This document shows, in pieces, positions 13,956 to 21,425 of a stretch of 27,846 nucleotides of DNA. Below the pieces are notes generated by a model. It was not told the origin of the DNA, did not search any database, and saw only the letters and a list, made by a program, of their open reading frames with translations. The translations under genes and the position numbers were made by a program. Source of the DNA: JBEKJU01 sp050011095 (GTDB lineage: Bacteria > Desulfobacterota > Syntrophorhabdia > Syntrophorhabdales > WCHB1-27); assembly GCA_050011095.1 (NCBI GenBank), contig JBEKJU010000015.1:1-27846 (forward strand), in the 5' to 3' direction. Numbering within the stretch: the stretch's first letter is position 1; each line of letters starts with the position of its first letter.

Positions 13956-14249
13956 TCAATAATATGGAACCCAGACCCTGAAGCACCTGCCATAAGGATC
14001 ACACTGAGTTGCCCAATACCCGTAAGCATAGTAGGGATAATAAGGATAGGCGTATCCTCCGAACGGGTAATAGCCGGGTCCTCCCCAGTAACGCCCTCCT
14101 CCATGCCATCCGCCACCTCCGTGACCACCGCCGTGACCACCTCCGTGACCGCCGCCTCCGTGACCGCCACTCCTTCCATAGGAGGGATATGGAACAGCTA
14201 CAACGGCCACTACCAAACAAAGCACCACGATCAGTAGAAGCTTTTTCAT
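13956..14249 (-). CDS. Secreted Gly/His-rich protein with aromatic C-terminus
   Basis: A 97-residue protein with GGGAGAC about 6 nt before the ATG. MKKLLLIVVLCLVVAVVAV is a signal sequence, with likely cleavage around PSYG/RSG. Residues 28-54 are short GGHGGG-type repeats. The C-terminal part is Tyr/Pro-rich (YPYYPYYAYGYW) with two Cys in QCDPYGRCF. The His clusters suggest metal (Zn, Ni or Cu) binding outside the cytoplasm, and the Cys pair could form a disulfide. Similar secreted GHGGG/YPYY proteins occur in deltaproteobacteria without assigned function. The repeat tract at 14110-14170 is a low-complexity DNA tandem that may vary in length. Confidence 0.72.
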   Translation of the reverse strand: MKKLLLIVVLCLVVAVVAVPYPSYGRSGGHGGGGHGGGHGGGHGGGGWHGGGRYWGGPGYYPFGGYAYPYYPYYAYGYWATQCDPYGRCFRVWVPYY

Positions 14250-14449
14250 ATTGTCTCCCTATATCAATATTATAACAGGGAAAAGACGTATTAGCATAGA
14301 GGAGCAATAATCAGGTCCATTACGATGTTTCAGGAAATGAGACAGACCCATGGCCGGCTCGCGGCCGCATCGTCCCTCCATCCGTCGCTGCCCCTCCATG
14401 AGGTGCCGTTTTTTTGGGTGGAAGCCGGAATGGGAGCGATTTCAGCCCC

Positions 14450-14477
14450 TTGACTTTGGGGCGGATCGTATTACATT
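14450..14477 (+). promoter_or_regulatory. Promoter for the His-rich protein gene
   Basis: TTGACT (14450-14455, 5 of 6) and TACATT (14472-14477, 4 of 6) are 16 bp apart. Transcription would start about 42 nt before the ATG at 14526. TACATT is also the proposed -10 at 6881 and 13149. Confidence 0.45.
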
Positions 14478-14525
14478 TTGACAGAAGCGAGTCTCTGATT
14501 GTCCCATATGTTTTGGAGGCGCGAG

Positions 14526-14717
14526 ATGGAAGGAGAGCACGAACACACCCATCCTCACTACCACGAGCATATTCATGAACGCAAACACGCCCACAAGCAC
14601 GATGGTCAATGGAAGGTGCACGACCACCTCCATACCGGCGAGCACGGTACTCACGACCACGATCACCCCGCGCATCAGAGGGAGATACACGAGCACCCTC
14701 ACCGGCAGCAGGGTTAG
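14526..14717 (+). CDS. Small histidine-rich protein, likely metal-binding
   Basis: A 63-residue protein. The ATG at 14526 is chosen for the GGAGG 6 nt upstream; an in-frame GTG/ATG further up has none. About one residue in three is His, in HEHTHPHYHEHIHER and HDHDHPAHQREIHEHPH stretches, interleaved with Glu, Asp and Lys. There is no signal peptide or Cys. Such composition is typical of cytoplasmic Ni/Zn/Co-buffering proteins or His-rich tails of metal transporters and chaperones; none of those genes is adjacent, but a secreted Gly/His-rich protein lies 276 bp away on the other strand. A metal role is inference from composition only. Confidence 0.65.
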   Translation: MEGEHEHTHPHYHEHIHERKHAHKHDGQWKVHDHLHTGEHGTHDHDHPAHQREIHEHPHRQQG

Positions 14718-14837
14718 GACGCGACGGTCGTGGACGCCAGCCGAACAGTGAAGCCGCGTCTCCGGCGTGCCGATAGGGAAAGGGCGACCGCCATCTCTTC
14801 GCAGTTAATTCACGCTACGGGAAGGGGAACCTCAATA

Positions 14838-14972
14838 ATGTCAAACATTTCTTACAAACATCACAGAGGGTGGGGCAGGCCAATGGTTCTTAACGGACAT
14901 ACAGGAACCCCCTCGATAGGATTCCCGGTGCCTGCGGCGTCAAGACGATATGAGGTAATGTCGTGTATTTAA
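14838..14972 (+). CDS. Possible 44-aa upstream ORF overlapping the ExeA-like start
   Basis: The ATG at 14838 with GGAAGGGG about 10 nt upstream opens a 44-codon frame (MSNISYKHHRGWGRPMVLNG...). It ends at TAA 14970-14972, overlapping the GTG start at 14963 by 10 bp. The product is basic and unrecognised. The overlap would allow translational coupling to the ATPase. Coding is not certain. Confidence 0.28.
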   Translation: MSNISYKHHRGWGRPMVLNGHTGTPSIGFPVPAASRRYEVMSCI

Positions 14973-16897
14973 CTTTCTACGGCCTCAAGAAACAGCCCTT
15001 TCACATCACGCCTGATCCGGAGTTTCTCTACCTCAGTCCGAGTCATAAGGAGGCCCTGGCAGCCATAATATACGGCATAGAAGAAAGAAAAGGATTTGTC
15101 GCCATTACCGGGGCCGTTGGTGTGGGCAAAACCACCATTCTCCGGTCATATCTGAAAATGAAAAACAACGAGCATCTCAAGACCATCTATGTGTTCAACG
15201 CCAAGCTCACCTTTCAGGGGCTCCTCAAGACCATTTACCAGGAATTGGGGCTCCCGATTGAAAGTAATTCCTCGATGGAGATGGTCAACAGACTATACGA
15301 TTTCCTCCTCGAAGAATACAGGCAGGGCAATACCGTTGTGCTCGTCATTGACGAAGCCCAAAACATGCCCACCGATACCCTGGAAAACTTGCGTATGATG
15401 TCCAATTTCGAGACGTCCAAAGACAAGCTGCTGCAAATTGTCCTGGTGGGCCAACCGGAGTTCGATAAAAAGCTGAATATGGAGGGACTGAGGCAACTCA
15501 AGCAGCGGCTCGCGGTCCGTGCAACGATCCAGCCCCTCTCAAGCGCCGAGAGTCTGGAATATGTCAGGTTTAGGCTTAAGCTTGCCGGCAACGACCTTGC
15601 CTCGGTTTTCACCACCCCGGCCTTGAAGGAGATTATCAGAACGTCGAAAGGGAGTCCGAGGGTGCTTAACGTCCTCTGCGATAATGCCCTTATCACGGGA
15701 TTCGGCTACCGGCGGAAGCCCGTCACCAAGAAAATCGCGAAAGAGGTGATTCGCGATTTCGCGGATGAAGGAGGGCCTCACTCTGTCCGAAGGCTGCTTC
15801 CCCATGCCGCGGCCCTGGCGCTTCTTCTTTTGCTCTTCTTTGGGATTACGTGGTTCCTGCCGCTCAAGCGAGTGCCCTTCGACCGCATGGCGACGTCCGT
15901 GTCTCAAAAGCTAATAGAGAAGGTTGGCGCGATCAGGGGAGTGAAACCGATGGAACATACGGCCGCAAAGGAGCGGGAAGTCCTGGCAAGGGCAGAGCCT
16001 GAGGCCCCTCCTCACAAGGATGAGTCGGTAGTTCCAGGGACTTTGGCAGGGAAGGGGGCTGACGTATTGTTGGGAACAGAACCAACCGGGGAAAACCTCG
16101 ATAAGAAAGCCGCCACGGGGCCGACCGCCGAGCATTCACTGTTGCGAGACAGCAATGGCAAAGTTTGTGGTCTGTGGCTTTTCAACCCGGCGGATGCAAA
16201 AGATCGCCGCTTGATTATCGCATTGCTGGTAAAACATGGCCTTCCTGTCGCGACTTTGCTTAAACACGGTTATCGGATTGTGCCTAATAAATATGATAAT
16301 GCCGGTGGTTCCTTTGTCATGTTCGGGTCATCAACAGCACCCGGAGAAGCGGTGGCGGCAACTCAGGATGACGCCGCCAGGGCCAGCCGGGAACCCGTCC
16401 GGATCAACCCGGAAGACGCAACAACCCACTACAATACGGGGGTTGCCTTGTATAACAAAGGCCTTACCGATGAGGCCATCCAGGCTTATCGCGAGGCACT
16501 CCGGATCAACCCGGCAAATGCGAACGCCTATACCAACCTCGGGGTTGCCTTGTATAACAAAGGCCTGACCGATGAGGCCATCCAGGCTTATCGCGAGGCA
16601 CTCCGGATCAACCCGGCATATGCATTGGCCTATTACAACCTGGGGCTCGCCCTTAAAGACAAAGGCCTTACCGATGAGGCCATCCAGGCTTATCGCGAGG
16701 CACTCCGGATCAACCCGGAATATGCATTGGCCTACTTGAATCTGGGGCTTGCCCTTAAAGACAAAGGGCTCTCTATTCAGGCGGTAACGGCGTTTGAGAG
16801 CTTCATCAAGTACGCCCCGCCACCATATGCGGGGGATGTGGAGCAGGTGAGAGGACTTGTGAACAGCTTAAAGGGCAACCGTAGGGCAAAGGAATAG
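14963..16897 (+). CDS. ExeA-like AAA ATPase with transmembrane segment and C-terminal TPR repeats
   Basis: A 644-residue protein starting at GTG 14963, with GAGGT 6 nt upstream. Residues 1-270 are an ExeA/GspA-type AAA ATPase: the YLTFYGLKKQPFHITPDP opening, Walker A GAVGVGKTT (50-58), Walker B VVLVIDEAQ (125-133), sensor-like LVGQPEF and a lid with SPRVLNVLCD. One transmembrane helix lies at about 279-300. A variable linker (310-480) follows, then four TPR units (486-519, 520-553, 554-587, 588-621), three almost identical. ExeA proteins help place secretin machinery across peptidoglycan. Here TPRs replace the usual peptidoglycan-binding C-terminus and should be on the far side of the membrane, giving a protein-binding arm. 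No secretin or exopolysaccharide genes are adjacent. Confidence 0.87.
   Translation: MYLTFYGLKKQPFHITPDPEFLYLSPSHKEALAAIIYGIEERKGFVAITGAVGVGKTTILRSYLKMKNNEHLKTIYVFNAKLTFQGLLKTIYQELGLPIESNSSMEMVNRLYDFLLEEYRQGNTVVLVIDEAQNMPTDTLENLRMMSNFETSKDKLLQIVLVGQPEFDKKLNMEGLRQLKQRLAVRATIQPLSSAESLEYVRFRLKLAGNDLASVFTTPALKEIIRTSKGSPRVLNVLCDNALITGFGYRRKPVTKKIAKEVIRDFADEGGPHSVRRLLPHAAALALLLLLFFGITWFLPLKRVPFDRMATSVSQKLIEKVGAIRGVKPMEHTAAKEREVLARAEPEAPPHKDESVVPGTLAGKGADVLLGTEPTGENLDKKAATGPTAEHSLLRDSNGKVCGLWLFNPADAKDRRLIIALLVKHGLPVATLLKHGYRIVPNKYDNAGGSFVMFGSSTAPGEAVAATQDDAARASREPVRINPEDATTHYNTGVALYNKGLTDEAIQAYREALRINPANANAYTNLGVALYNKGLTDEAIQAYREALRINPAYALAYYNLGLALKDKGLTDEAIQAYREALRINPEYALAYLNLGLALKDKGLSIQAVTAFESFIKYAPPPYAGDVEQVRGLVNSLKGNRRAKE
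16457..16762 (+). repeat. Three tandem 102-bp repeats encoding TPR units
   Basis: Copies at 16457-16558, 16559-16660 and 16661-16762 are in perfect 102-bp register (34 codons). They share almost unbroken identity over the stretch encoding GLTDEAIQAYREALRINP; most differences lie in the last 40 bases. Near-identity at DNA level points to recent unequal crossing over or slippage, and copy number may differ between strains. Confidence 0.9.
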
Positions 16898-16921
16898 AAA
16901 GCGGAGAAACGCATGCGCCCC

Positions 16922-17977
16922 TCACGTTCCCCTTCCCAGAACCACGTCGGCGATTACCGGACGGTGTTCGGAGACATTGGCCGTCCCCGCCCTGCAGGCG
17001 CGCGACTGGAGCTGCGGGCTCAACATGACGTGATCGATCCGCATCCACGAAGTACCAAGCCAGGGGAGTCTGCGCCGGAGAAGGAAGTGGCCGTATGTAT
17101 AGCCATAGCCCTTCCCCCCCTCCGCGAAGGCATCGTGAAGCCCCGCTTCCCGAAGCGTTGCGCACGCGAGAGAAGCGTCCGGCGAGTTCAGGTCACCGCC
17201 GACGACAACCGGTTCCCGCTCTTGCCGGATCAGTTCCCCCAGGGCACGCGCCTGTGAGAGACGGGCCTCCACGTTGTCCTCGAGCTGCTGAACGGCGCTC
17301 GGCAAATACGAGGGCTGTTTCCGCGCCTCCCTGAAGGCGTCGAGTCCCTGCCTCGGCGACTGAAAATGCACGTTGTACAGGATGAGAGTCTTCGCGCCGA
17401 TGCGCAGCCGGCACCGCAGACACGTATGGTTCTCTCCGGGAAAAGGTATCAATCGAACCTCCGCTTCGTCCAGGGGAAGTTTGCTCGCGATGACGTACTG
17501 TCCAAAAGAGCAGACATTCCATCCCTGGAAGAAGCGCCCGATGGGCCCATTCAACAAGCCCCCGGCATCCTGCAGGAGAACCACATCGGGTTCGGCCGCA
17601 TCAATATCGTAGGTGATTGCGAGCTGCGTCACCTTGTTGTTGCCCCCGTACTTCACGTTCCAGGTCATAATCCGCACGTCCGCCGATCCCGGTGGCGCTT
17701 GCGTGTGCCAACAAAAGCCCATAATCGGCCCCAGAACCCATGCCACGCACAGTAGAGGCGCCCATACCCAGCGCCGGGCCGCCTTGAGAGAGAGGACCGC
17801 CAAAAGAATCCCGGGGACTGCCCATGCCATCTGGGGCAGATAGAGGTTCAAGGCCCCGAACCACCAGCGATCCGCGCCGAGCCGGTCCAGCGCGGTCACC
17901 ACGGCGAGAATCGCTCCATAGGCACAGGTAAGGGTGAGGAACCAAATCGGAACCTTCCCTCGATGGCTGGTCGTCAT
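16922..17977 (-). CDS. Membrane-anchored EEP-family hydrolase
   Basis: 351 residues if started at the ATG at 17977; ATG 18007 adds 10 residues but would sit at the transcription start implied by TATAAT (18016-18021, minus strand). About three N-terminal hydrophobic segments (VPIWFLTLTCAYGAILAVV, a second near YLPQMAWAVPGILLAVLSL, a third before the TQAPPGS linker) anchor a C-terminal EEP domain. Motifs are MTWNVKYGG, VVLLQDAGG, LYNVHFQSP, VVVGGDLNSPDAS, RIDHVMLSP and VSEHRPVIADV. Two core acids are swapped: the usual LQE Glu is Asp and the usual SDH Asp is Glu. The catalytic His residues remain, so activity is plausible but altered. The domain probably faces the periplasm. It is convergent with the ExeA-like gene, 24 bp apart. 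Confidence 0.78.
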   Translation of the reverse strand: MTTSHRGKVPIWFLTLTCAYGAILAVVTALDRLGADRWWFGALNLYLPQMAWAVPGILLAVLSLKAARRWVWAPLLCVAWVLGPIMGFCWHTQAPPGSADVRIMTWNVKYGGNNKVTQLAITYDIDAAEPDVVLLQDAGGLLNGPIGRFFQGWNVCSFGQYVIASKLPLDEAEVRLIPFPGENHTCLRCRLRIGAKTLILYNVHFQSPRQGLDAFREARKQPSYLPSAVQQLEDNVEARLSQARALGELIRQEREPVVVGGDLNSPDASLACATLREAGLHDAFAEGGKGYGYTYGHFLLRRRLPWLGTSWMRIDHVMLSPQLQSRACRAGTANVSEHRPVIADVVLGRGT

Positions 17978-18116
17978 GGCGGGTCCGGATACATCTTCGG
18001 ACAGCATCAAAGGCTATTATACATCTGAATTTGCCGGCCTGCACGCCCCTGTCAAGCGCAGGGCGATTTATCGTCAAAGGTTTTTTCGTTTTCATAAAGG
18101 CGATCCGCCGTGGTCC

Positions 18117-18311
18117 TCACTCGCCTATCCTCTTGACCCGCCCCACCTCTCCGCTTTCCAGACGTACCTTGATCCCCCGGGTATGAACGGGCGAACCGGT
18201 CAGGATGTCTTTCACTATCCCTTCCGTAAGCGCCCCGGTCCGTTGATGTTTCTTAAGGACTATGGAAACTCTCATCCCCGGTCTGATATCCGCGCGCCGC
18301 GTTCCATCCAC
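18117..18311 (-). CDS. ywbE: YwbE family (DUF2196) protein
   Basis: A 64-residue protein from GTG 18311, with AAAGGAGG about 8 nt upstream; this matches the usual length of about 65 residues, while the longer open frame adds unrelated sequence. The whole family signature is present: RRADIRPGMRVSIVLKKHQR, TGALTEGIVKDILTGSPVH, and TRGIKVRLESGEVGRVKRI. The fold is a small all-beta (OB/SH3-like) domain found across bacteria and archaea. Biochemical function is not established. It is cytoplasmic and apparently monocistronic. Confidence 0.9.
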   Translation of the reverse strand: MDGTRRADIRPGMRVSIVLKKHQRTGALTEGIVKDILTGSPVHTRGIKVRLESGEVGRVKRIGE

Positions 18312-18473
18312 GTTGGCGTCCTCCTTTGCTTGTGGCCTATCACAGCCTTCGCAGGATCTATAGGCAATGGACCCGGCCGAACATCCGTTTGACCCATGCC
18401 TCCGGCGATAAGCCTCCCACACCGCGTGTCAGGCCTCTTTCGTCAAGACCGCGAGGCGCCCACCCGGCTCGGA

Positions 18474-18893
18474 TCAGGTATCCCTTTCACTATCCAGGTT
18501 CCTCATCGACTGGGGCGCATACCGTTGGCCGGCTCCGGCCCCGGATGGCACCGCTGCCTCGATCCGGGCCAGATCGGCCGCGGTCAGCGTCACATCGCAG
18601 GCGCCAAGGGCCTCCGAAAGGCTTTCCCGTCTGCGCGCTCCGATCAGGGGCACGATGTCCTCCTTTCCCTGGGCCGCCACCCAGGCGATGGCAACCTGCG
18701 CCACGGTGACGCCTTTCTTATCCGCCACCGCCCGGAGCGCCTCGACAAGGGCAAGGTTGTGCTCCAGATTCGGTGATGCGAAGCGCGGGAACCATTGCCT
18801 CGGGTCCCCGGCGCCAAGCTCCTTACTCCAGTGGCCGCTGACCGGATAGAAACACTCCGGGGCAGGCTTGGTGACGACAAAAAGACGATTTTT
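18474..18893 (-). pseudogene. Aldo/keto reductase C-terminal remnant
   Basis: From a TGA at 18894-18896 the minus-strand frame is open for 139 codons with the C-terminal half of an aldo/keto reductase: SGHWSKELGAGDPRQWFPRF, then NLALVEALRAVADKKGVTVA, QVAIAWVAAQGKEDIVPLIG, and a tail LTAADLARIEAAVP with the NADP-site ARRRES segment before it. Full members have about 320-330 residues. The N-terminal barrel half with the Asp-Tyr-Lys-His catalytic set is missing and is not found in other frames just upstream. There is no start codon with a ribosome binding site near the fragment's beginning. A 5'-truncated pseudogene is the simplest reading. Confidence 0.8.
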
Positions 18894-19063
18894 TCACACG
18901 TTCATACCCCGCGGCGGGCCGGGGCCCCTGTGAAATTCTCAGGATTTGCGTTTGCTATGCTGGATTCTGAAAAAAATGCCGAAGACCTCCTGCGGGGTGG
19001 GGGACGTATTGTCAATTCCGGACCACATGTTTTTTCCCGACCGGCGAAGGGAGGATCGGCGAC

Positions 19064-19708
19064 CTATTCTGCCGCCAGCCGGCTGCCCATTTCAAAGGCG
19101 TGTTGGCAGTCGACGGGAAAGACCTCCGACCTCCTCCTCGCCTTTTGCTCGGGGTCCCAGCGAGGCGCATAAACCTTTGAATAGTCATCAAACTGATAGG
19201 TGTCGAAGCTGCACAGTGTTTCCGAGGCACCGAAAATCAGCTTTAAGAGCATCTCGTTGAGGGCGATATGTTTGTCAAAACCACGCTCTTTCGCCAATTC
19301 TTCGGTAACGCCGAGGGTATTGATGAAGCCGGTGCGGACGCTTCCGGAATACAATGACCCGGGGGGATCGGTGTAGGTCATGTAGGGGAAGAGCAGGCGC
19401 TCCAAGAATGATCTCATCTCTCCGGTAACGGTTCCGAAATAGATCGGCGAGGCCAGGATGATGATATCGGCTTCATCCATTTTCTTCAGAACCGGGGTCA
19501 GATCGTCCTTTACCGCGCATCTGCCGTAGCTCTTCCCGTCCTTTGTCTTGCAGGCGAAGCAACTCACGCATCCTTTATAGTTAAGATCGTACAGGTGAAG
19601 CAACTCTGTTTCTGCACCTTGCGAAGCGGCTCCCTGAAGGGCCTTTTCGAGCAGTGTCGCGGTATTCCATTTCTTTCTGGGACTTCCGTTGACACCGATA
19701 GCTTTCAT
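19064..19708 (-). CDS. Flavodoxin-fold NAD(P)H:FMN reductase / iron-sulfur flavoprotein-like protein
   Basis: A 214-residue protein with AGGAGG 8 nt before the ATG at 19708. GVNGSPRKKWNTATLL is the FMN-phosphate loop; ADIIILASPIYFGTVTGEMR is the second FMN-binding loop. Between them lies a Cys set, C47-X2-C50-X2-C53 and C64 (CVSCFACK...GRC). It resembles the [4Fe-4S] motif of Isf flavoproteins, though the last spacing (10) is longer than the compact Isf motif, so cluster binding is only possible. Isf-type proteins transfer electrons or detoxify O2/H2O2 in anaerobes. The C-terminus is a family-typical helical tail. It appears monocistronic. Confidence 0.88.
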   Translation of the reverse strand: MKAIGVNGSPRKKWNTATLLEKALQGAASQGAETELLHLYDLNYKGCVSCFACKTKDGKSYGRCAVKDDLTPVLKKMDEADIIILASPIYFGTVTGEMRSFLERLLFPYMTYTDPPGSLYSGSVRTGFINTLGVTEELAKERGFDKHIALNEMLLKLIFGASETLCSFDTYQFDDYSKVYAPRWDPEQKARRRSEVFPVDCQHAFEMGSRLAAE

Positions 19709-19911
19709 GCGCTGAGCCTCCTGGTTTTGGTTGGCTTACGACCCATCACATCCGAAGGATCGGTTGCCATCCCTAACTACGACATGAATCCTGAGCCTTT
19801 ACAGTCACGGGCCGCCTTGACAATCTGTCTTATTGTACCGGCTCATCTGTTTCCTTCGCCTTGCGTCTCGTCCGCGAAGCGCTGCATGGACTGGTGGTCG
19901 CAATCGATAAT

Positions 19912-19936
19912 GGGAGTTGCAGCGATGCAACCTCCC
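19912..19936 (-). terminator. Hairpin just after the DUF465 gene
   Basis: GTTGCA/TGCAAC pair around GCGA, extended by GGGA/TCCC across a one-base bulge, beginning 5 bp past the minus-strand stop of the DUF465 gene. On that strand it is followed by ATTATCG and not a clean T-tract, so termination is probable but unproven. Confidence 0.45.
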
Positions 19937-19940
19937 ATCG

Positions 19941-20144
19941 TCACTCCTTCCCCAGCTCTCCCTTCAACCTTGCCATCATATCCTTGTAGTAGAGCTTTTT
20001 CTTCTTGAGGAGCTTCACCTCCAACTCCTCATCCTCCGTCAGATAAGGCTTTTCCTCAAGCACCTGCAGTTTTTCATCGAGCGATTTGTGAAGGATGCGC
20101 GCTTTGTTGTATTGCTCTTCTTTGCTTTTCGTCTCTTCGATCAC
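19941..20144 (-). CDS. DUF465 (YdcH-like) small coiled-coil protein
   Basis: A 67-residue protein from GTG 20144; AAGGAG with 5-nt spacing supports this start over the longer open frame. It is almost entirely helical and charged: SKEEQYNKARILHKSLDEKL, QVLEEKPYLTEDEELEVKLL, and KKKKLYYKDMMARLKGEL. The pattern of H-x-L-D-x-K-L, an acidic middle and a final KKKLxxKDxM is the DUF465/YdcH signature. These are short cytoplasmic helical-hairpin proteins of unknown function. A TATATAG-containing AT-rich patch (20198-20206) upstream could hold its promoter. Confidence 0.82.
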   Translation of the reverse strand: MIEETKSKEEQYNKARILHKSLDEKLQVLEEKPYLTEDEELEVKLLKKKKLYYKDMMARLKGELGKE

Positions 20145-20416
20145 TACGGCTCCTTCCGTTCCATTAATCGTGCCTGACCGTTCGTCTATGTCTGATCTAT
20201 ATAGTAGCACAGCAGGGGTGAATCTGTGAACCACATTTTAATAGATTCATGAGTCCTGAAGAGCCGGGGAAATAGGGTAGCGGGCAGGATAAACGCCCGG
20301 ATAGGCACGCTGTGCGCTACTCGAATACCATATTTAGCTGTTGTATTATTTTGTTCGTGACGCGTCGCTTGATTACAGTGTCTATGCGGTACGCGCAGCG
20401 GGAAGAAACCCGCTCT

Positions 20417-20908
20417 TTATGGCCCTCGTAAGCTCGAATTCCGGCAGAGCACGATGTTAAGGCCCTTCCAACTGGTGACCACCTCCCCGGTCTGATTCAG
20501 CACTTCAACCAATGCCCTGACGATGCCCCGGTCGGGCTTGGAATGTGAGAGCCTGGCTTCCATCACGGTAAGTCTTACGGACAATATGTCGCCGGGACGT
20601 ACCGGCTTGAGCCAGCGCAACTCATCCACGCCGGGCGATCCTATATTTGCCACCCGAGAGAGTCGATGGTCAACAATCAATCGCATGGCCAGGGCCACTG
20701 TGTGCCATCCACTCGCGACGAGTCCTCCAAAGGAGGTTTTCCTGGCAGCGTCAGGATCAATGTGAAACACTTGAGGGTCGTATCGCTCCGCAAAGTCAAG
20801 TATCTCCTGCTCCTCAACCAGGACTGACCCAAACAGGTACACCGAACCCGGTACGTGATCCTCAAAATACAGGTTTGCCAAAGGACCGTCAGCGCTCGTA
20901 CTAGCCAT
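20417..20908 (-). CDS. MaoC-like hot-dog dehydratase
   Basis: A 163-residue protein with AAGGAGAAG about 5 nt before the ATG. A single hot-dog domain contains the R-hydratase motif YDPQVFHIDPDAARKTSFGG followed by LVASGWHT; Asp 44 and His 49 are the expected catalytic pair. The rest (DELRWLKPVRPGDILSVRL, VEVLNQTGEVVTSWKG) is typical of the family. Enzymes of this type hydrate trans-2-enoyl-CoA to (R)-3-hydroxyacyl-CoA, or process related acyl thioesters, in the cytoplasm. Single-domain length fits MaoC/PhaJ-like members. There are no fatty-acid or PHA genes nearby, so the pathway is open. The possible 41-aa ORF starts 153 bp upstream on the same strand. Confidence 0.9.
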   Translation of the reverse strand: MASTSADGPLANLYFEDHVPGSVYLFGSVLVEEQEILDFAERYDPQVFHIDPDAARKTSFGGLVASGWHTVALAMRLIVDHRLSRVANIGSPGVDELRWLKPVRPGDILSVRLTVMEARLSHSKPDRGIVRALVEVLNQTGEVVTSWKGLNIVLCRNSSLRGP

Positions 20909-20935
20909 GGCTCTTCTCCTTTATGACGATTAAAT

Positions 20936-21061
20936 TCATCTCCTGACCTTTTTCTTCAGGCTTTTGTCGGCGGCCATGTCAGGATCACAATCCTCCCCAC
21001 CCGGATCTCTCGTGGTGCCTTGTGTAACCCCGGAAGGGCTCACCTTGTCATTTCTTGCCAT
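20936..21061 (-). CDS. Possible 41-aa hydrophilic protein
   Basis: The ATG at 21061 with GAAAGG directly upstream opens 41 codons: MARNDKVSPSGVTQGTTRD, then an acidic GEDCDPDM and a basic end KSLKKKVRR. An extended -10 (TGCTATAAT, minus strand 21090-21098) lies about 29 bp upstream, placing the start point close to the gene. The frame is open further upstream but reads through that promoter. No family is recognised. It lies 27 bp before the MaoC-like gene on the same strand. Confidence 0.38.
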   Translation of the reverse strand: MARNDKVSPSGVTQGTTRDPGGEDCDPDMAADKSLKKKVRR

Positions 21062-21089
21062 ATGCCTTTCTGCAAGGAGTTCTTTTATC

Positions 21090-21098
21090 ATTATAGCA
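21090..21098 (-). promoter_or_regulatory. Extended -10 promoter on the minus strand
   Basis: TGCTATAAT is a perfect TGnTATAAT. The -35 region (ATGTGT at 17 bp) is weak. It would drive the 41-aa ORF and possibly the MaoC-like gene behind it. Confidence 0.45.
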
Positions 21099-21351
21099 AC
21101 CTGACAGCTATAACACATGAACATGTTACGAATCGCGCGAGCCCTCCTTCCGCCATGTCCATGGCCACGTCGGTCATCGATGGGGTGCGCTGACTCATCG
21201 CCGCCGTGGAAGTCGGCTCCCTGTAGCAGAATAGTTCATCTGGTTCGGCGCCGCTTTCCAACCGGTACAGCGATAAGCTGCCCTTGAACTCGTCAAAGTC
21301 GGGGCTGTGTACTGCCTCCTCAGGGCCCGCCGGGCGTCTTGCCGCGACCAC
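21091..21351 (-). CDS. Possible 86-aa hypothetical protein
   Basis: From GTG 21351 the minus strand is open for 86 codons. The middle looks protein-like (EAVHSPDFDEFKGSLSLYRL, ESGAEPDELFCYREPTS, then MTDVAMDMAEGGLARFVT). The only ribosome-binding-site candidate is AAAGG 2 nt from the GTG. It overlaps the extended -10 at 21090-21098. No family is recognised. Random open frames of this length are common in GC-rich DNA, so this is a weak call. Confidence 0.28.
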   Translation of the reverse strand: MVAARRPAGPEEAVHSPDFDEFKGSLSLYRLESGAEPDELFCYREPTSTAAMSQRTPSMTDVAMDMAEGGLARFVTCSCVIAVRLL

Positions 21352-21425
21352 GGCCTTTTGTAATGAGGCGTGAGTAAAAGGCCGAGATGCCCTATACTTA
21401 AAAGAAACAAACCAGGAGGAACGAT

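Noticed and set aside
14110..14170. Short periodic repeats as CRISPR or minisatellite
   Set aside because: They encode the GGHGGG tract of a secreted protein in frame; they are low-complexity coding DNA.
13785..14237. 150-codon plus-strand frame overlapping the Gly/His-rich gene
   Set aside because: No ribosome binding site; half of it is antisense to a gene with a clear signal peptide, and the rest lies in the hairpin element.
14718..14962. Cyclic-di-GMP riboswitch before the ExeA-like gene
   Set aside because: Isolated words such as AGGGAAAGGGCGACC look similar, but the conserved GEMM core and tetraloop-receptor pattern are absent.
16457..16762. Regular repeats that could suggest a CRISPR array
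   Set aside because: The units are contiguous 102-bp in-frame TPR codons without unique spacers.
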